A program made the position numbers and the translations under genes. 64,000 bases of DNA from DASZIT01 sp963770635 (GTDB lineage: Bacteria; Actinomycetota; Acidimicrobiia; Acidimicrobiales; RAAP-2): NCBI GenBank assembly GCA_963770635.1, contig CAVYQI010000005.1, positions 62,001 through 126,000 on the forward strand, written 5' to 3'. Positions 33,430 to 42,665 of the stretch are shown here, in pieces. Within the stretch, counting starts at the first letter, position 1. Each line of letters starts with the position of its first letter. The notes beneath the pieces are model-generated. The model was not told the origin of the DNA. It ran no database searches and saw only the letters and a program-made list of their open reading frames with translations.

Positions 33430-34236
33430 CTACATATCGTCGTACTCGGCCCCGGTTGACGGTGGCGGCTCGATGTCCCAGCGTCGCATCCCGGCTTCCA
33501 TTCGACGGATGACGGTCTGCAACGCGGCGATCCGACCGAAACGTTTCTGTTCGGCCCCGATGACGTCCCAGGGGGCGTCGAGGTGATCGGTCCGGGCCAG
33601 CATGTCGTCGACGGCAGTCTCGTACTCCGGTCGCTTGGCCCGGTTGCGCCAGTCCTCATCGGTGAGTTTCCACGCCCTGAGCGGGTCTTCCTTCCGGGCC
33701 TCGAATCTCTTTTTCTGCTCCTTTTGGGAGATATGAAGCCACAGTTTGACAATGACCATGCCCTCGGCGGCGAGGGACCGCTCGTAGGCGGGAATTTCGT
33801 CGTACGCCCGCCGCCACTGTTCCTCGGTGGCGAATCCCTCGACCCGCTCGACGAGAACGCGCCCGTACCAACTTCGGTCGAGCACGGCCATGCCTCCCCA
33901 TCCCGGGAGAGCGGGGGAGAACCGCCACAAATAGTGGTGGCGCTTCTCATCGGGCGTCGGTGCGCTGAATTGAGTCACTCGAATGTGGCGGGGATCGAGG
34001 GGGGAGACCAGGCGCTTGATCGTGCCGCCTTTGCCCGCGGCATCCCAGCCTTCGAAGACCACGCAGACCGGCGGGCCGAGCCGCCCACCATTGAGCTGGC
34101 CACCGTTGATGAGCCGAAGATGCACGAGCCGGCGTTGGGCGCGAACGAGTTGCTCCTGCTCCTCCTCGCGGGTGAGGCGCCCATCCAAATTGACCAGGGC
34201 GAGCTGGGGGTGGGTCGCCGGTGCCTTGTTGGTCAC
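33430..34236 (-). CDS. ppk2: Polyphosphate kinase 2 (PPK2) family protein
   Basis: 268 residues from GTG 34236. Walker A FEGWDAAGKGG (61-71), Walker B LDRSWYGRVLVERVEGF (D120) and the lid region KRFEARKEDPLRAWKLTDEDW are diagnostic of PPK2. Such enzymes transfer phosphate between polyphosphate and nucleoside mono- or diphosphates. Which nucleotide is preferred cannot be read reliably. It lies 24 bp upstream of the APH-like gene on the same strand and may be co-transcribed. The 140 bp before its start show nothing notable. Confidence 0.92.
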   Translation of the reverse strand: MTNKAPATHPQLALVNLDGRLTREEEQEQLVRAQRRLVHLRLINGGQLNGGRLGPPVCVVFEGWDAAGKGGTIKRLVSPLDPRHIRVTQFSAPTPDEKRHHYLWRFSPALPGWGGMAVLDRSWYGRVLVERVEGFATEEQWRRAYDEIPAYERSLAAEGMVIVKLWLHISQKEQKKRFEARKEDPLRAWKLTDEDWRNRAKRPEYETAVDDMLARTDHLDAPWDVIGAEQKRFGRIAALQTVIRRMEAGMRRWDIEPPPSTGAEYDDM

Positions 34237-34376
34237 TCGTTCAATGTAGGTCGACCACGCCTACCACGCACTCCGCCGCGGGCGAACTGTCGATCACGTG
34301 GTGCCGAGTCCCGTCGGGGGGCGAAGTGCCGGGATCGCGGCGGGATTGGCGGAATCACCCGAGGGGGGCGATGGAC

Positions 34377-36008
34377 TCAGCTTGGTTTCGGGGTCACGGG
34401 GGGCCGACCTCCGGGGGTCAGCACCACAATGCCGTCGGGCGATGCCTGCGCCGAAGAGCCGGTGCCCATGACCAGTGCGTCGCCAACGGTGGCAACGCCC
34501 GACCAGCAATTGGCCGGCAATGGCGATTGGTCAAGCAGATGTCCGTCCGATGCGGCTCTTACTTGCACCACATCCCCAAATGCCGGACAGTTGAACGTCA
34601 TTGACCCGGCGACCGTGGTGGCGGCAAAAGATGCTGCTTGAGTGGATTGCCACGCGACCGCCCCGGTCGCGGCGTTGAATGCGTGGACGGAAGGCTCTTG
34701 CATGGGGGTGTCGCGGGGATTGCCCGGATCACAATTCACTTCGCCCCCACCCTCGAACCGGCCAAAGTCGCCTAGAGCCGTAGACCCGTAAACCCGGTGT
34801 CCGTCATAGGCCGCCGAGGCGATGAATCCGCCCGAGAAACCTCCGAACACGACGTTGGTGGACCAAAGCAGACGGCCAGTTGAGGGGTCCAGCGAGTAAT
34901 AGGTTCCGTCCTTGGAGCCAACACCGAGGAACGTTGCGGTTCCGTTCGTCGACAGGCCGGCATTGGCCGAGGCGCCAAAGTCGAGGTCGCATTGGTTGTC
35001 GATGTGCGTCGGCCGGAATCTCCACACCAGCTTGCCGGTGGCGATGTCGAGGGCGAAGACCGATTCTGACGTGGGTGGGGGATCGGAGAAGTTGCAATCG
35101 GCGCTGTCGAAGACCACCAGGCCCTGGCGGGGGAGGATCGTCCCCGACGACCAAATGTTGCCGCATCCGTTGTTCTCGATCTGCCCCTGCTGATTGACGT
35201 CGTCCTGGTACTCCCAGATGGGATTGCCGGTGGTGAGAGAGGCACCCACCGCGTATCCGCGGGAATTCTTCTCCCCGTCGGTGTCGACACCAAATAGCAC
35301 TGTGTGGCCTTCGACCACAGGGGACGAGAAGATGCGGGTGTCGTCGTGATTGGGGTCGGGCGGCAGTTCCGGGCGCCCCGTGTAGTCGTGCTTCCAGAAC
35401 AGCTGGCCGGTATGGGCGTTGAGGGCGTAGAGGGTGTAGCCGCCAGCGAAGATCACCAGATCGGGCGGATTGTCAGCACCGTGGCCCGAAGCGTTTCCCG
35501 ATCCCGGTTGGTACCAGGCCGACGAGGTGACCAGTCCGCCATCGGAGGTGATGTCGCGTGGATGCTGCCCCGGGAAGGGGGTGACGGCATCCTGGGGTTG
35601 CAGATGGTATTTCCAGCGCAGGGTTCCGGTTTCCAGATCGACGGCGTAGAACCACCCGTCCCACGATCCCGCGTACACAGTTCCGTCGACAACCGTCGGA
35701 GTGGCGGTGACGGCGTCACCGGTCGGAAACTCCCATGCCGGCGCCAAGGTGGTAACCGACGTCGGAGTAAGTGTGGTCTGGCCGTGTCCGGTGTGCTGGG
35801 CATCGTGTGCATAGGTCGGCCATTCCCAGGACGGGATAGCGGGTGGTGTGCCGGAGGAGGTCTGCGTCGTGCCGACGGCAGGCGGGTGGGCAGTGCCGCA
35901 TCCGTTCAACAGCACCGTCAGGGCTGCCATGGCGATCCCTGCGGTAACCGCCCGCTTGGGTGATTGTCTCGTCCTTGGTGGATGGGCCGACCGATGTCGG
36001 CTGGTCAA
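34377..36008 (-). CDS. PQQ-type beta-propeller lipoprotein
   Basis: 543 residues if started at TTG 36008, which overlaps the upstream stop (TTGA) and supplies the basic n-region (RHR, RTR, KR) needed before the hydrophobic core and lipobox LLNGC. The alternative ATG 35930 would leave only a truncated signal peptide. The mature part has repeated PQQ-like blades with ALNAHTGQLFWKHDY, ALDIATGKLVWRFRP, SLDPSTGRLLWSTN and AFNAATGAVAWQST, as in BamB or quinoprotein dehydrogenase propellers. No haem motif; cysteines pair up (NGCGN, ADCN, CDLD). Probably an extracellular scaffold or dehydrogenase-like protein working with the coupled upstream lipoprotein. Confidence 0.82.
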   Translation of the reverse strand: MTSRHRSAHPPRTRQSPKRAVTAGIAMAALTVLLNGCGTAHPPAVGTTQTSSGTPPAIPSWEWPTYAHDAQHTGHGQTTLTPTSVTTLAPAWEFPTGDAVTATPTVVDGTVYAGSWDGWFYAVDLETGTLRWKYHLQPQDAVTPFPGQHPRDITSDGGLVTSSAWYQPGSGNASGHGADNPPDLVIFAGGYTLYALNAHTGQLFWKHDYTGRPELPPDPNHDDTRIFSSPVVEGHTVLFGVDTDGEKNSRGYAVGASLTTGNPIWEYQDDVNQQGQIENNGCGNIWSSGTILPRQGLVVFDSADCNFSDPPPTSESVFALDIATGKLVWRFRPTHIDNQCDLDFGASANAGLSTNGTATFLGVGSKDGTYYSLDPSTGRLLWSTNVVFGGFSGGFIASAAYDGHRVYGSTALGDFGRFEGGGEVNCDPGNPRDTPMQEPSVHAFNAATGAVAWQSTQAASFAATTVAGSMTFNCPAFGDVVQVRAASDGHLLDQSPLPANCWSGVATVGDALVMGTGSSAQASPDGIVVLTPGGRPPVTPKPS

Positions 36009-37408
36009 TGGCCGAAACCGGCCACCGCCGGGGCGGTGGTTCGGGGGCCCTGTCCGTGTTCGGGGTTCTCGGACGGCCCCGAGGATGGGCGGGCGATGGC
36101 GCCGGTTGGATACGGACAGTTCTGATGGGCCGGGACACACACCGTCACACTGGTGGGGAAATCGAATCCTCCCAATACCACCGAAGGAGTGCTGGCGTGG
36201 GCGCCCTTGAACGAGACCTTCATCACCCGGCCTTGGTAGTTGCCAGGCCCGCAATTTGAGAGCTGATTGTTTTGACAGACGATATGGATGTCAACGAAGT
36301 AGAGGGTGCCGTCTGGAGCGAAGGCCAATCCGAAGGGGTTGTACCCGGAGGGATTCTGACCCAGCTGAGCCAGGGTCTGGCCCGCGACGGTGACGTGACC
36401 GGGTACCTGGATGCCGCTCTGGTCAACCCAGATGATCGAGGGATTGCCGAAGAAGCTGCTGATGGCGAAGCAGTCACAGGTCGGATCCTTGGCGATGCCG
36501 GCCGGGAATGGCATGGTGGTCCCGTTGCCTTGAAAGAAAACCGACGTCTTCAGTGCACCCGTCGGGTACGACCCACCTGGGCAGGCTGAGGGTCCGGTGG
36601 GAAAGGAGTTGTGGTCGATCCGCAGGACGCTCTGCGAGCCCGCTTCCGGCAAGAGAACGTCTCCGTTGTCGGCCAGCGCCAACATGCCGGGTTGTCCGAG
36701 TCCGCCTGTCCCGTCGACGTGATTGGCGCCGGTGCCTCCCGCGGTCGGACCCGTCACTATGCAGGACTGGGTGTACCCCGGCGCGAACCACTCGACGAGT
36801 CGCCCGTTGTCCGGTACCGGAAACGACCCTTGGGCGGTGCCGATGTCATCCGCGAAGAGGTTTCCATGCTGGTCGAAGACGCAACCGGTGTAGGTGCTGG
36901 CGGAGTTGAAGGAGCCGTCGGCGGCGCGGGGAGTGTCACCTCCGATCGTCTGTCCGGGAAAGTTGTAGGGACCGGGGACATACAACGTCTGACCGCTGAA
37001 CGAGCCATCCGGTCGGTCGAGCTCTTCACCGATCGGCGGTTGCTTGTAGGGGAGGAGGCTTCCCGGGTTGTTCTGACTCGGAACCGTGGGATCGTAGCCA
37101 CCCACGAAACGCCCGCTGGCATCGGGCAGAACGCAGACCTGGCCATTCAGATCCCACGGGGGCAGGAGAACGCCGGTGGCTCCCGACGGCATTGACAGGA
37201 AGTCGACTTCCTCGTTCTGATCCCAATACACGAGGTAGGCCGGGCGTTGAGATGCCGGGAGGGAGGCGGTTCCGCCCCGCCCTCCGGGGACGAGGGTGGT
37301 GGCCGCGCCACTGGAAGCAGTGTTGCCGGCGCCCGAGGAACAGGCGGCCATCGTCACGGCGGCTGCGACCAGAATCACCCCCACCCCTGACCGACAGGCC
37401 ATCTTCAT
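36005..37408 (-). CDS. NHL-like propeller lipoprotein
   Basis: 467 residues from ATG 37408 (MKMACRSGVGVIL), chosen because it gives a clean lipoprotein signal peptide with lipobox MAAC; the frame is open further upstream. The mature part has loops such as DQHGNLFADDIG, GQPGMLALADNGDVLLPE, DPTCDCFAISSFFG and PFGLAFAPDGTLYFVDI, resembling NHL/SMP-30-type propellers, plus several cysteine pairs. The function is unknown. Its stop overlaps the TTG start of the PQQ-propeller gene, so the two lipoproteins are probably made together and may act as a pair at the cell surface. Confidence 0.78.
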   Translation of the reverse strand: MKMACRSGVGVILVAAAVTMAACSSGAGNTASSGAATTLVPGGRGGTASLPASQRPAYLVYWDQNEEVDFLSMPSGATGVLLPPWDLNGQVCVLPDASGRFVGGYDPTVPSQNNPGSLLPYKQPPIGEELDRPDGSFSGQTLYVPGPYNFPGQTIGGDTPRAADGSFNSASTYTGCVFDQHGNLFADDIGTAQGSFPVPDNGRLVEWFAPGYTQSCIVTGPTAGGTGANHVDGTGGLGQPGMLALADNGDVLLPEAGSQSVLRIDHNSFPTGPSACPGGSYPTGALKTSVFFQGNGTTMPFPAGIAKDPTCDCFAISSFFGNPSIIWVDQSGIQVPGHVTVAGQTLAQLGQNPSGYNPFGLAFAPDGTLYFVDIHIVCQNNQLSNCGPGNYQGRVMKVSFKGAHASTPSVVLGGFDFPTSVTVCVPAHQNCPYPTGAIARPSSGPSENPEHGQGPRTTAPAVAGFGH

Positions 37409-37593
37409 GGGCCCTTCGTCGACGTTGCCAGCGCATTCATTATGATTGGGGACCGCGGAGACGTCAACGCGATGCCCAGCTGGTGGCGACGGATCGCCAC
37501 GCGTATGATCCGAAGCTGGAGGGATGTTCCCCTTGTTTCGTCTTGACGGTTTGCGGCCGGTTCTGGGTACCAATCAGGATGGGCCGCGCAACG

Positions 37594-38652
37594 TCATCGC
37601 ACCGGCGGGGGCCCGGATGATTCGCGCGGGAGGAAGCGAGCCGGGGATGGCCGCTGGTCGAAGCCGGCACGGCTGCCTGTCAATACACCCAGCACCCTGG
37701 TCGTCATGAGGGACGCCGCCGAGTAGAGGTCGAGACTCACCACACTGATGGTGGGGCGAAAGGCTGCGGCCCACTCAGAGTCTCCGAAGGTCACGAATGA
37801 ACAGTCGCCCGGCAGATCGACGTCGGCGGCGCGCAGCGCTCGAAGCGCGGTCGGAGCCAGGCCATGGGTAGCGCAGACCAGTGCAGTGACCGGATCGGCG
37901 CGATCGATCACGTTCGTCAGCACCTGGGAGGACTCGGTAATTTCGGGAGACCCGCCCAAGATGACCCGTTCGGCCGACAGCCCAAGTTGCCGGCATCGAG
38001 TTGACAGCGCTCCCCATCGTCGGCGCCCGGCCTCGCCGTGGGCCCGGACGCGGCTGAGATAGCCGATGTGCCGGTGCCCGAGTTCGGCGAGGGCATCACA
38101 CATCGCCCAGGTTCCGGGTTCTTCGAGTTCGGGAACCAAGGCCGGGGTCGAACCAATTTCACCGCTGGCGTCAACCACCAGCAGTCCGTCCCGGCGAAGT
38201 TGTTCGATCCGAACCGGATCTCGGGGGGAACCGGCCAGGACCAATGCGGCCACCTGCTGGGCGTGGAGGACGTCGACGGCCCGGCGCTCCACCTTGGCCG
38301 AACGTTGGGCGTCGACCACCAGAACCGCATAACCATGGGCCTGGGCGACGCGTTGCACTCCCCGGAGAAAGGGTACGAAGACCGGGTTGGCCAGGTCGGG
38401 CACCAGCACGCCGATGACCATGGTGGTGTTGTTGCGCAGGCTGCGGGCGGAAGCCGTGGGGACGTAGTGCAGGCGGTCGGCCACCTGCAGGACCCGAATT
38501 CGGGTGGATTCCGCCACCAGGGCCCGGCGGTTCATCACCCGGGAGACGGTCGCGGTACTCACCCCCGACTCTTCGGCCACTTGCCGGATGTCGACCTTGG
38601 AGGGCGAGGGTCCGGGGGGCCGGGCCGGCTGCCTCGACGGGTTGGGCCGCAT
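37594..38652 (-). CDS. LacI-family transcriptional regulator
   Basis: 352 residues. Helix-turn-helix and hinge at about 19-75: VDIRQVAEESGVSTATVSRVMN, read in full as a LacI HTH, followed by the periplasmic-binding-protein-like effector domain (MVIGVLVPDLANPVFVPFLRG, then HRHIGYLSR and TALVCATHGLAPTALRAL). The start ATG 38652 leaves a short proline-rich tail before the HTH. A perfect 16-bp palindrome lies 22 bp upstream, between it and the divergent esterase. It probably represses both genes; the effector is unknown but is often a sugar. Confidence 0.9.
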   Translation of the reverse strand: MRPNPSRQPARPPGPSPSKVDIRQVAEESGVSTATVSRVMNRRALVAESTRIRVLQVADRLHYVPTASARSLRNNTTMVIGVLVPDLANPVFVPFLRGVQRVAQAHGYAVLVVDAQRSAKVERRAVDVLHAQQVAALVLAGSPRDPVRIEQLRRDGLLVVDASGEIGSTPALVPELEEPGTWAMCDALAELGHRHIGYLSRVRAHGEAGRRRWGALSTRCRQLGLSAERVILGGSPEITESSQVLTNVIDRADPVTALVCATHGLAPTALRALRAADVDLPGDCSFVTFGDSEWAAAFRPTISVVSLDLYSAASLMTTRVLGVLTGSRAGFDQRPSPARFLPRESSGPPPVR

Positions 38653-38674
38653 CGGTCTAGCCTACCCGCCAGGA

Positions 38675-38690
38675 CTGTAAACGTTTACAG
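38675..38690. promoter_or_regulatory. LacI-type operator (16-bp perfect palindrome)
   Basis: CTGTAAACGTTTACAG is fully symmetric with a central CG, the form of LacI/GalR-family operators. It sits 14 bp before the esterase ATG and 22 bp before the lacI-family ATG, so it could block both promoters. Confidence 0.75.
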
Positions 38691-38704
38691 AGATGGGAGG
38701 GACC

Positions 38705-39751
38705 ATGGGCCGAGGCGACAGCCGTGCGGGGGGACGGACCGGGAATCCGAGCGTCGGGTGGTGGACGGCGGGATGCCTGAGTGGAGTGCTCCTCCTCACC
38801 GGCTGTGGCTCCTCTGGGCACCCGGGTTCGACGGGAACGTCGTCGACCGTCACTCCGGTGACGGCCAGCGCCGCTGGCTGCCAGACCACCGGGCAGGCGG
38901 CCGCGGCCACTTCGACCACGCTGACGATCTCCGTTGACAGCCGTGAGCGGATGGTGATCGTCCATGTTCCGACCGGCTACGCCGGATCGAGCAAGGTCCC
39001 GCTGGTGCTGAACATGCACGGTAGCGGCAGCACCGCGCTCGAACAGGAAGGATTCACCGGCATGGATGCCACGGCCGACGCCGACGGTTTCATCGTGGCC
39101 TATCCGCAGGCCGTGCTTCCCGAGGGCACCGGATTTGACTGGAACGTGCCCGGCGTCCCACTGGTCGGCGACAAGGCTGTCCCCGCCGGGGCGGCCAACG
39201 ACGTCGCGTTCCTCACCCAACTGGTGGGCATACTGCAGGCGCGGTATTGCATCGACTCCGCCCGGGTCTTCGCCACCGGTTTCTCCGGCGGGGCCCGGAT
39301 GGCCAGCCAACTGGCGTGCGACTCCTCGACCACCTTCGCGGCCGTGGCACCGGTCAGCGGTCTGCGGATTCCCGCGCCCTGTCGACCGGCACGGCCGGTT
39401 CCGATCGTCGCCTTCCACGGCGAGGCTGATCCGGTCGACCCCTACGGCGGCCATGGCCAGGCCTACTGGACCTACTCGGTCCTCCAGGCCGCGCAAGGCT
39501 GGGGACGCCAGAACGGGTGTTCACCGACCGCCGCCACGTCGACGGTCGGCCCCCAGGTGACCCTGACCGCCTATAGCGGGTGTTCGGCAGGGGCCACCGT
39601 GGAGCTGTACAGCATCGCCGGCGAGGGGCATGAGTGGCCGAGTGGGCCACACCTCCCGAAGGCCATCACCGATGCGCTCGGGCCCCAGTCCGACGCCATT
39701 GGCGCCAACGCCACCATCTGGGCGTTCTTTGTCGCCCACCCGATGCCATGA
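38705..39751 (+). CDS. Secreted lipoprotein esterase (PHB depolymerase/feruloyl esterase family)
   Basis: 348 residues from ATG 38705, which has a strong GGGAGG ribosome-binding site at 38694-38701; ATG 38693 overlaps that site. Signal peptide with lipobox LLTGC (C34), then a low-complexity T/S/A linker. The alpha/beta-hydrolase core has oxyanion strand LVLNMHGSG, nucleophile S194 in ATGFSGGARMA, acidic residue in HGEADPVDPY and H309 in GEGHEWP. This is the LpqC/Esterase_phd family, which cleaves polyhydroxybutyrate-like, acetyl-xylan or feruloyl esters. The divergent LacI regulator favours a carbohydrate-related substrate (inference). Confidence 0.88.
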   Translation: MGRGDSRAGGRTGNPSVGWWTAGCLSGVLLLTGCGSSGHPGSTGTSSTVTPVTASAAGCQTTGQAAAATSTTLTISVDSRERMVIVHVPTGYAGSSKVPLVLNMHGSGSTALEQEGFTGMDATADADGFIVAYPQAVLPEGTGFDWNVPGVPLVGDKAVPAGAANDVAFLTQLVGILQARYCIDSARVFATGFSGGARMASQLACDSSTTFAAVAPVSGLRIPAPCRPARPVPIVAFHGEADPVDPYGGHGQAYWTYSVLQAAQGWGRQNGCSPTAATSTVGPQVTLTAYSGCSAGATVELYSIAGEGHEWPSGPHLPKAITDALGPQSDAIGANATIWAFFVAHPMP

Positions 39752-39932
39752 GCGGGGGACCTGCGGCCTCAGCGGTCGGCGAACCGGGCGCCGCTGCGTT
39801 GCCTTCAACCGCCCCCTCCGGGTAGGCCGATGCGCTCAGTCTCGCGGTTCCCTCGTCGCCCGGGTCGTCGACTGCAATTATGCTGGCTCGCCACTCGCCG
39901 GGCCCGGTGGGACGGATGAACGAGTCGGGGAG

Positions 39933-40640
39933 ATGAACGCGTTGTCGCAGCTGCCACAGAGCACGGTTCGAACCGAGGTCGGTCACCCTGGAAACCCGGC
40001 GACTCCGGCCAGGCCGGAGTGGTTGCGGCCGGCGTTCGACCGGTGGTCGACCTTCTACGACAACCCGGCGGTGCAGGCCTCCGTGTATCGCCCGGTCCAT
40101 TCACAGGTGCTGCGGGAACTGCGCGGCGACGGGGCGCGGCGGATCCTCGACGTTGGCTGTGGCACCGGGATCCTGGCCAGCCGGATCCAGCAGGAGGCCG
40201 GGCCAGCGGTTGAGGTGTTCGGGTGCGACTGGTCGGCCGGCATGCTCGAACGGGCCGTCGCCCGCAACTCCCGGGTGGGATGGCTGCAGGCCGACGCCGC
40301 CGATCTGCCGTTCGGGGACGCGGCATTCGACGCGGTGGTCACCACCGAAGCGTTCCACTGGTTCCCGGATCAGGGGAGCGCGCTTCGCGAGTTCAAACGG
40401 GTGTTGCGTCCGGGTGGCACCGTCCAGATCGCCTTGATCAACCCCAGTACCCGGCTCGGTGCCCGCGCCCTCGAAGCCGGATCCCGGGCGATGGGAGGGG
40501 TCGCCGACTGGCCGACCCGGGCCGACATGCGCCGACGGGTGGAGAAGGCCGGCTTCCGGGTCCGACAGCAGCGGCGGATCCCCCGGGCATTCCGGATGGT
40601 GGTGCCGACTGTCCTGACTTCTGCCGTCAAGGTGGCCTAG
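39933..40640 (+). CDS. Class I SAM-dependent methyltransferase (Methyltransf_11 type)
   Basis: 235 residues from ATG 39933, preceded by a GGGGAG ribosome-binding site. Motif I ILDVGCGTGILASRI, acidic motif EVFGCDWSAGML, motif II QADAADLPFGDAAFDAVVTTEAFHW (read in pieces) and post-motif RVLRPGG are typical of UbiE/Methyltransf_11 enzymes. Substrate unknown. It stands alone, convergent with ilvA. Confidence 0.87.
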   Translation: MNALSQLPQSTVRTEVGHPGNPATPARPEWLRPAFDRWSTFYDNPAVQASVYRPVHSQVLRELRGDGARRILDVGCGTGILASRIQQEAGPAVEVFGCDWSAGMLERAVARNSRVGWLQADAADLPFGDAAFDAVVTTEAFHWFPDQGSALREFKRVLRPGGTVQIALINPSTRLGARALEAGSRAMGGVADWPTRADMRRRVEKAGFRVRQQRRIPRAFRMVVPTVLTSAVKVA

Positions 40641-40660
40641 AGCCCTAGGTGGGCCTTCTG

Positions 40661-41908
40661 CTAGGCCAGGAATGAGAACAGAGGCGACCCCGGCGATACC
40701 GGCTCAACGTTCAGCGGGCTGGCCTCCATGCGCTGGAGCAGGCCGGGCAGGTCATCTGCCCGCTCGAGCTCGATGCCCACCAGCGCCGGCCCGGTCTCCC
40801 GGTTGTTCTTCTTCACGTACTCGAAGACCACGATGTCTTCACCGGCGCAGAGCACATCGTCGAGGAATCGCCGGAGCGCACCGGGCTCCTGAGAGAAGGT
40901 GACGAGAAAATAGTGCCGCAGCCCTTCGTAGAGGAGGGAGCGCTCGACGATGTCGGCGTAGCGACTCACGTCGTTGTTGCCGCCGGAGACGATGCACATG
41001 ACCGCGCCCGATTCCCGGAGGGTGATGAGCCGGAGCGCGGCACTGGCCAGGGCGCCGGCCGGTTCGGCGATGATTCCTTCCGTCTGGTACAAGTCGAGCA
41101 TCTCCGAGCAGACCGCGCCCTCCGGCACCGCAACAACCTCGTCGACGAGGTCTCGAACGATCGGGAAGGTCAGGCGGCCGACCCGGCCCACGGCCGCCCC
41201 GTCGACGAACGTGTCCATATCGGGGAGATCGACGGGCGTCCCTTCCGCCAGGGCAAGTCGCATGCTGGCGGCACCCGCCGGTTCTGCCCCGACGATCCGG
41301 ATGTCCGGCCGGTGCTCGCGCAGCCACACGGCGACGCCGCTGATCAGCCCCCCGCCGCCGACCGGGACCACCACCGTGTCGATATCCCCGTCGTACTGGT
41401 CGGCCATCTCGATGGCGACGGTGCCCTGGCCGGCGATGGTGCGAGGGTCATCGAAGGGATGGACATAGACGGCTCCGGTCCGCCGACTGTCCTCCTCGGC
41501 GGCGGCACCGGCTTCGTCGTAGGAGGTTCCGACGAAGACCAGCTCCACCCAGCGGCCGCCGAGGGCTTCGATGCGTCGGCGTTTCTGCCGGGACGTGTTG
41601 GTCGGCAAGAACACCCGGCCATGGAGTTGCAGTTGGCTACAACTGAACGCCACTCCCTGACCGTGGTTCCCGGCGCTGGCGCACACCACTCCCCGGCGGT
41701 GCTGATCCGGATCCAGGGACGAGATGAGGTTGTAGGCACCCCGGACCTTGTAGGAGCGGCAGAGTTGGATGTCTTCCCGCTTCAGCAAGACCGGCTGGCC
41801 GATCGAGGTGGTCAGTCGATCGCTCGGCTCCAGCGGCGTGCGCCGCACGACAGGTTGCAGCCGCTCAGCGGCCCGTTCGATCGCCGCCGCGGTCAGATCT
41901 TCGTCCAC
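40661..41908 (-). CDS. ilvA: Threonine dehydratase
   Basis: 415 residues from GTG 41908 (VDEDLTAAAIERAAERLQP). Pyridoxal-phosphate lysine K54 in RSYKVRGAYN, the SAGNHGQGVA loop and the phosphate-binding tetraglycine VGGGGLISG (184-187) identify a fold-type II Thr/Ser deaminase that makes 2-oxobutyrate. The C-terminal 90 residues (HYFLVTFSQEPGALRRFL and following) form an ACT-like regulatory domain, so this is the biosynthetic IlvA form with a short C-terminus rather than the catabolic TdcB. Residues upstream of the chosen GTG do not look conserved. Confidence 0.92.
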   Translation of the reverse strand: MDEDLTAAAIERAAERLQPVVRRTPLEPSDRLTTSIGQPVLLKREDIQLCRSYKVRGAYNLISSLDPDQHRRGVVCASAGNHGQGVAFSCSQLQLHGRVFLPTNTSRQKRRRIEALGGRWVELVFVGTSYDEAGAAAEEDSRRTGAVYVHPFDDPRTIAGQGTVAIEMADQYDGDIDTVVVPVGGGGLISGVAVWLREHRPDIRIVGAEPAGAASMRLALAEGTPVDLPDMDTFVDGAAVGRVGRLTFPIVRDLVDEVVAVPEGAVCSEMLDLYQTEGIIAEPAGALASAALRLITLRESGAVMCIVSGGNNDVSRYADIVERSLLYEGLRHYFLVTFSQEPGALRRFLDDVLCAGEDIVVFEYVKKNNRETGPALVGIELERADDLPGLLQRMEASPLNVEPVSPGSPLFSFLA

Positions 41909-41981
41909 CCGACGATGATACGGCGGCCCGTCGGACCGCCCGCCGCCGGTTTCGGCCGAGGACTCGGTTCCGTGCGTCCCG

Positions 41982-42590
41982 TCACTCGCCGGCAGCCAGG
42001 ATTTCCGCATACCGGAAGCAATCGGTGAAGTGATCCATCACCAATCCGGCGGACTGCAGGTACGAGTAGCAGATGGTGGGCCCTACAAATCGGAACCCGC
42101 GCCGCCGGAGGTCGCGGCTGAGCTCCTCCGAGAGGGGGGTAGAGGCCGGGAGCTGCCTGAGCGCCTTCCAGTGGTTGACTACCCGGGTTCCGCCGACGAA
42201 CCCCCACACATGGGCATCGAAGCTGCCGGTCTCTTCCTGAACCCGGAGAAACGCGGCGGCGTTGCCAACGGTCGACTCGATCTTCTTGCGATTGCGGATG
42301 ATGCCCGGGTCTTCCAACAGCGTCTCCACCTTGCGCTCGGAGTACCGGGCCACCGCGGCGGGATCGAATCCGGAAAATGCCCGGCGATAGGCCTCCCGCC
42401 GCTTCAACACGGAGAGCCAGCTGAGCCCGGCTTGGGCCCCCTCCAGGATCAGCAGCTCGAAATGTCGGCGGTCGTCATGGACGGGGACCCCCCATTCGAC
42501 GTCGTGGTAGGGACCCAACCACGGCCCGGTCCCCCAGGAGCAACGGGTCCGACCGTCATCTTCCCAGTCGGCCGGAGGTGGGTTGGGCAC
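41982..42590 (-). CDS. tag: DNA-3-methyladenine glycosylase I
   Basis: 202 residues from GTG 42590. TRCSW, YHDVEWGVP, HDDRRHFELLILEGAQAGLSW and DHFTDC are the Tag signature. The zinc ligands of the HhH-GPD-related fold are C17, H29, H187 and C191; E50 is the base-recognition acid. The enzyme removes 3-methyladenine from alkylated DNA. It lies 73 bp upstream of ilvA on the same strand and is divergent from the Ddn-like gene. Confidence 0.95.
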   Translation of the reverse strand: MPNPPPADWEDDGRTRCSWGTGPWLGPYHDVEWGVPVHDDRRHFELLILEGAQAGLSWLSVLKRREAYRRAFSGFDPAAVARYSERKVETLLEDPGIIRNRKKIESTVGNAAAFLRVQEETGSFDAHVWGFVGGTRVVNHWKALRQLPASTPLSEELSRDLRRRGFRFVGPTICYSYLQSAGLVMDHFTDCFRYAEILAAGE

Positions 42591-42665
42591 CAGAGAAATC
42601 TACCTTCGCCCGGCCGAGCCGATCTGACTGGCCGAGAGGGCGCCCACCGGTGTTAGCTGGTCGGC

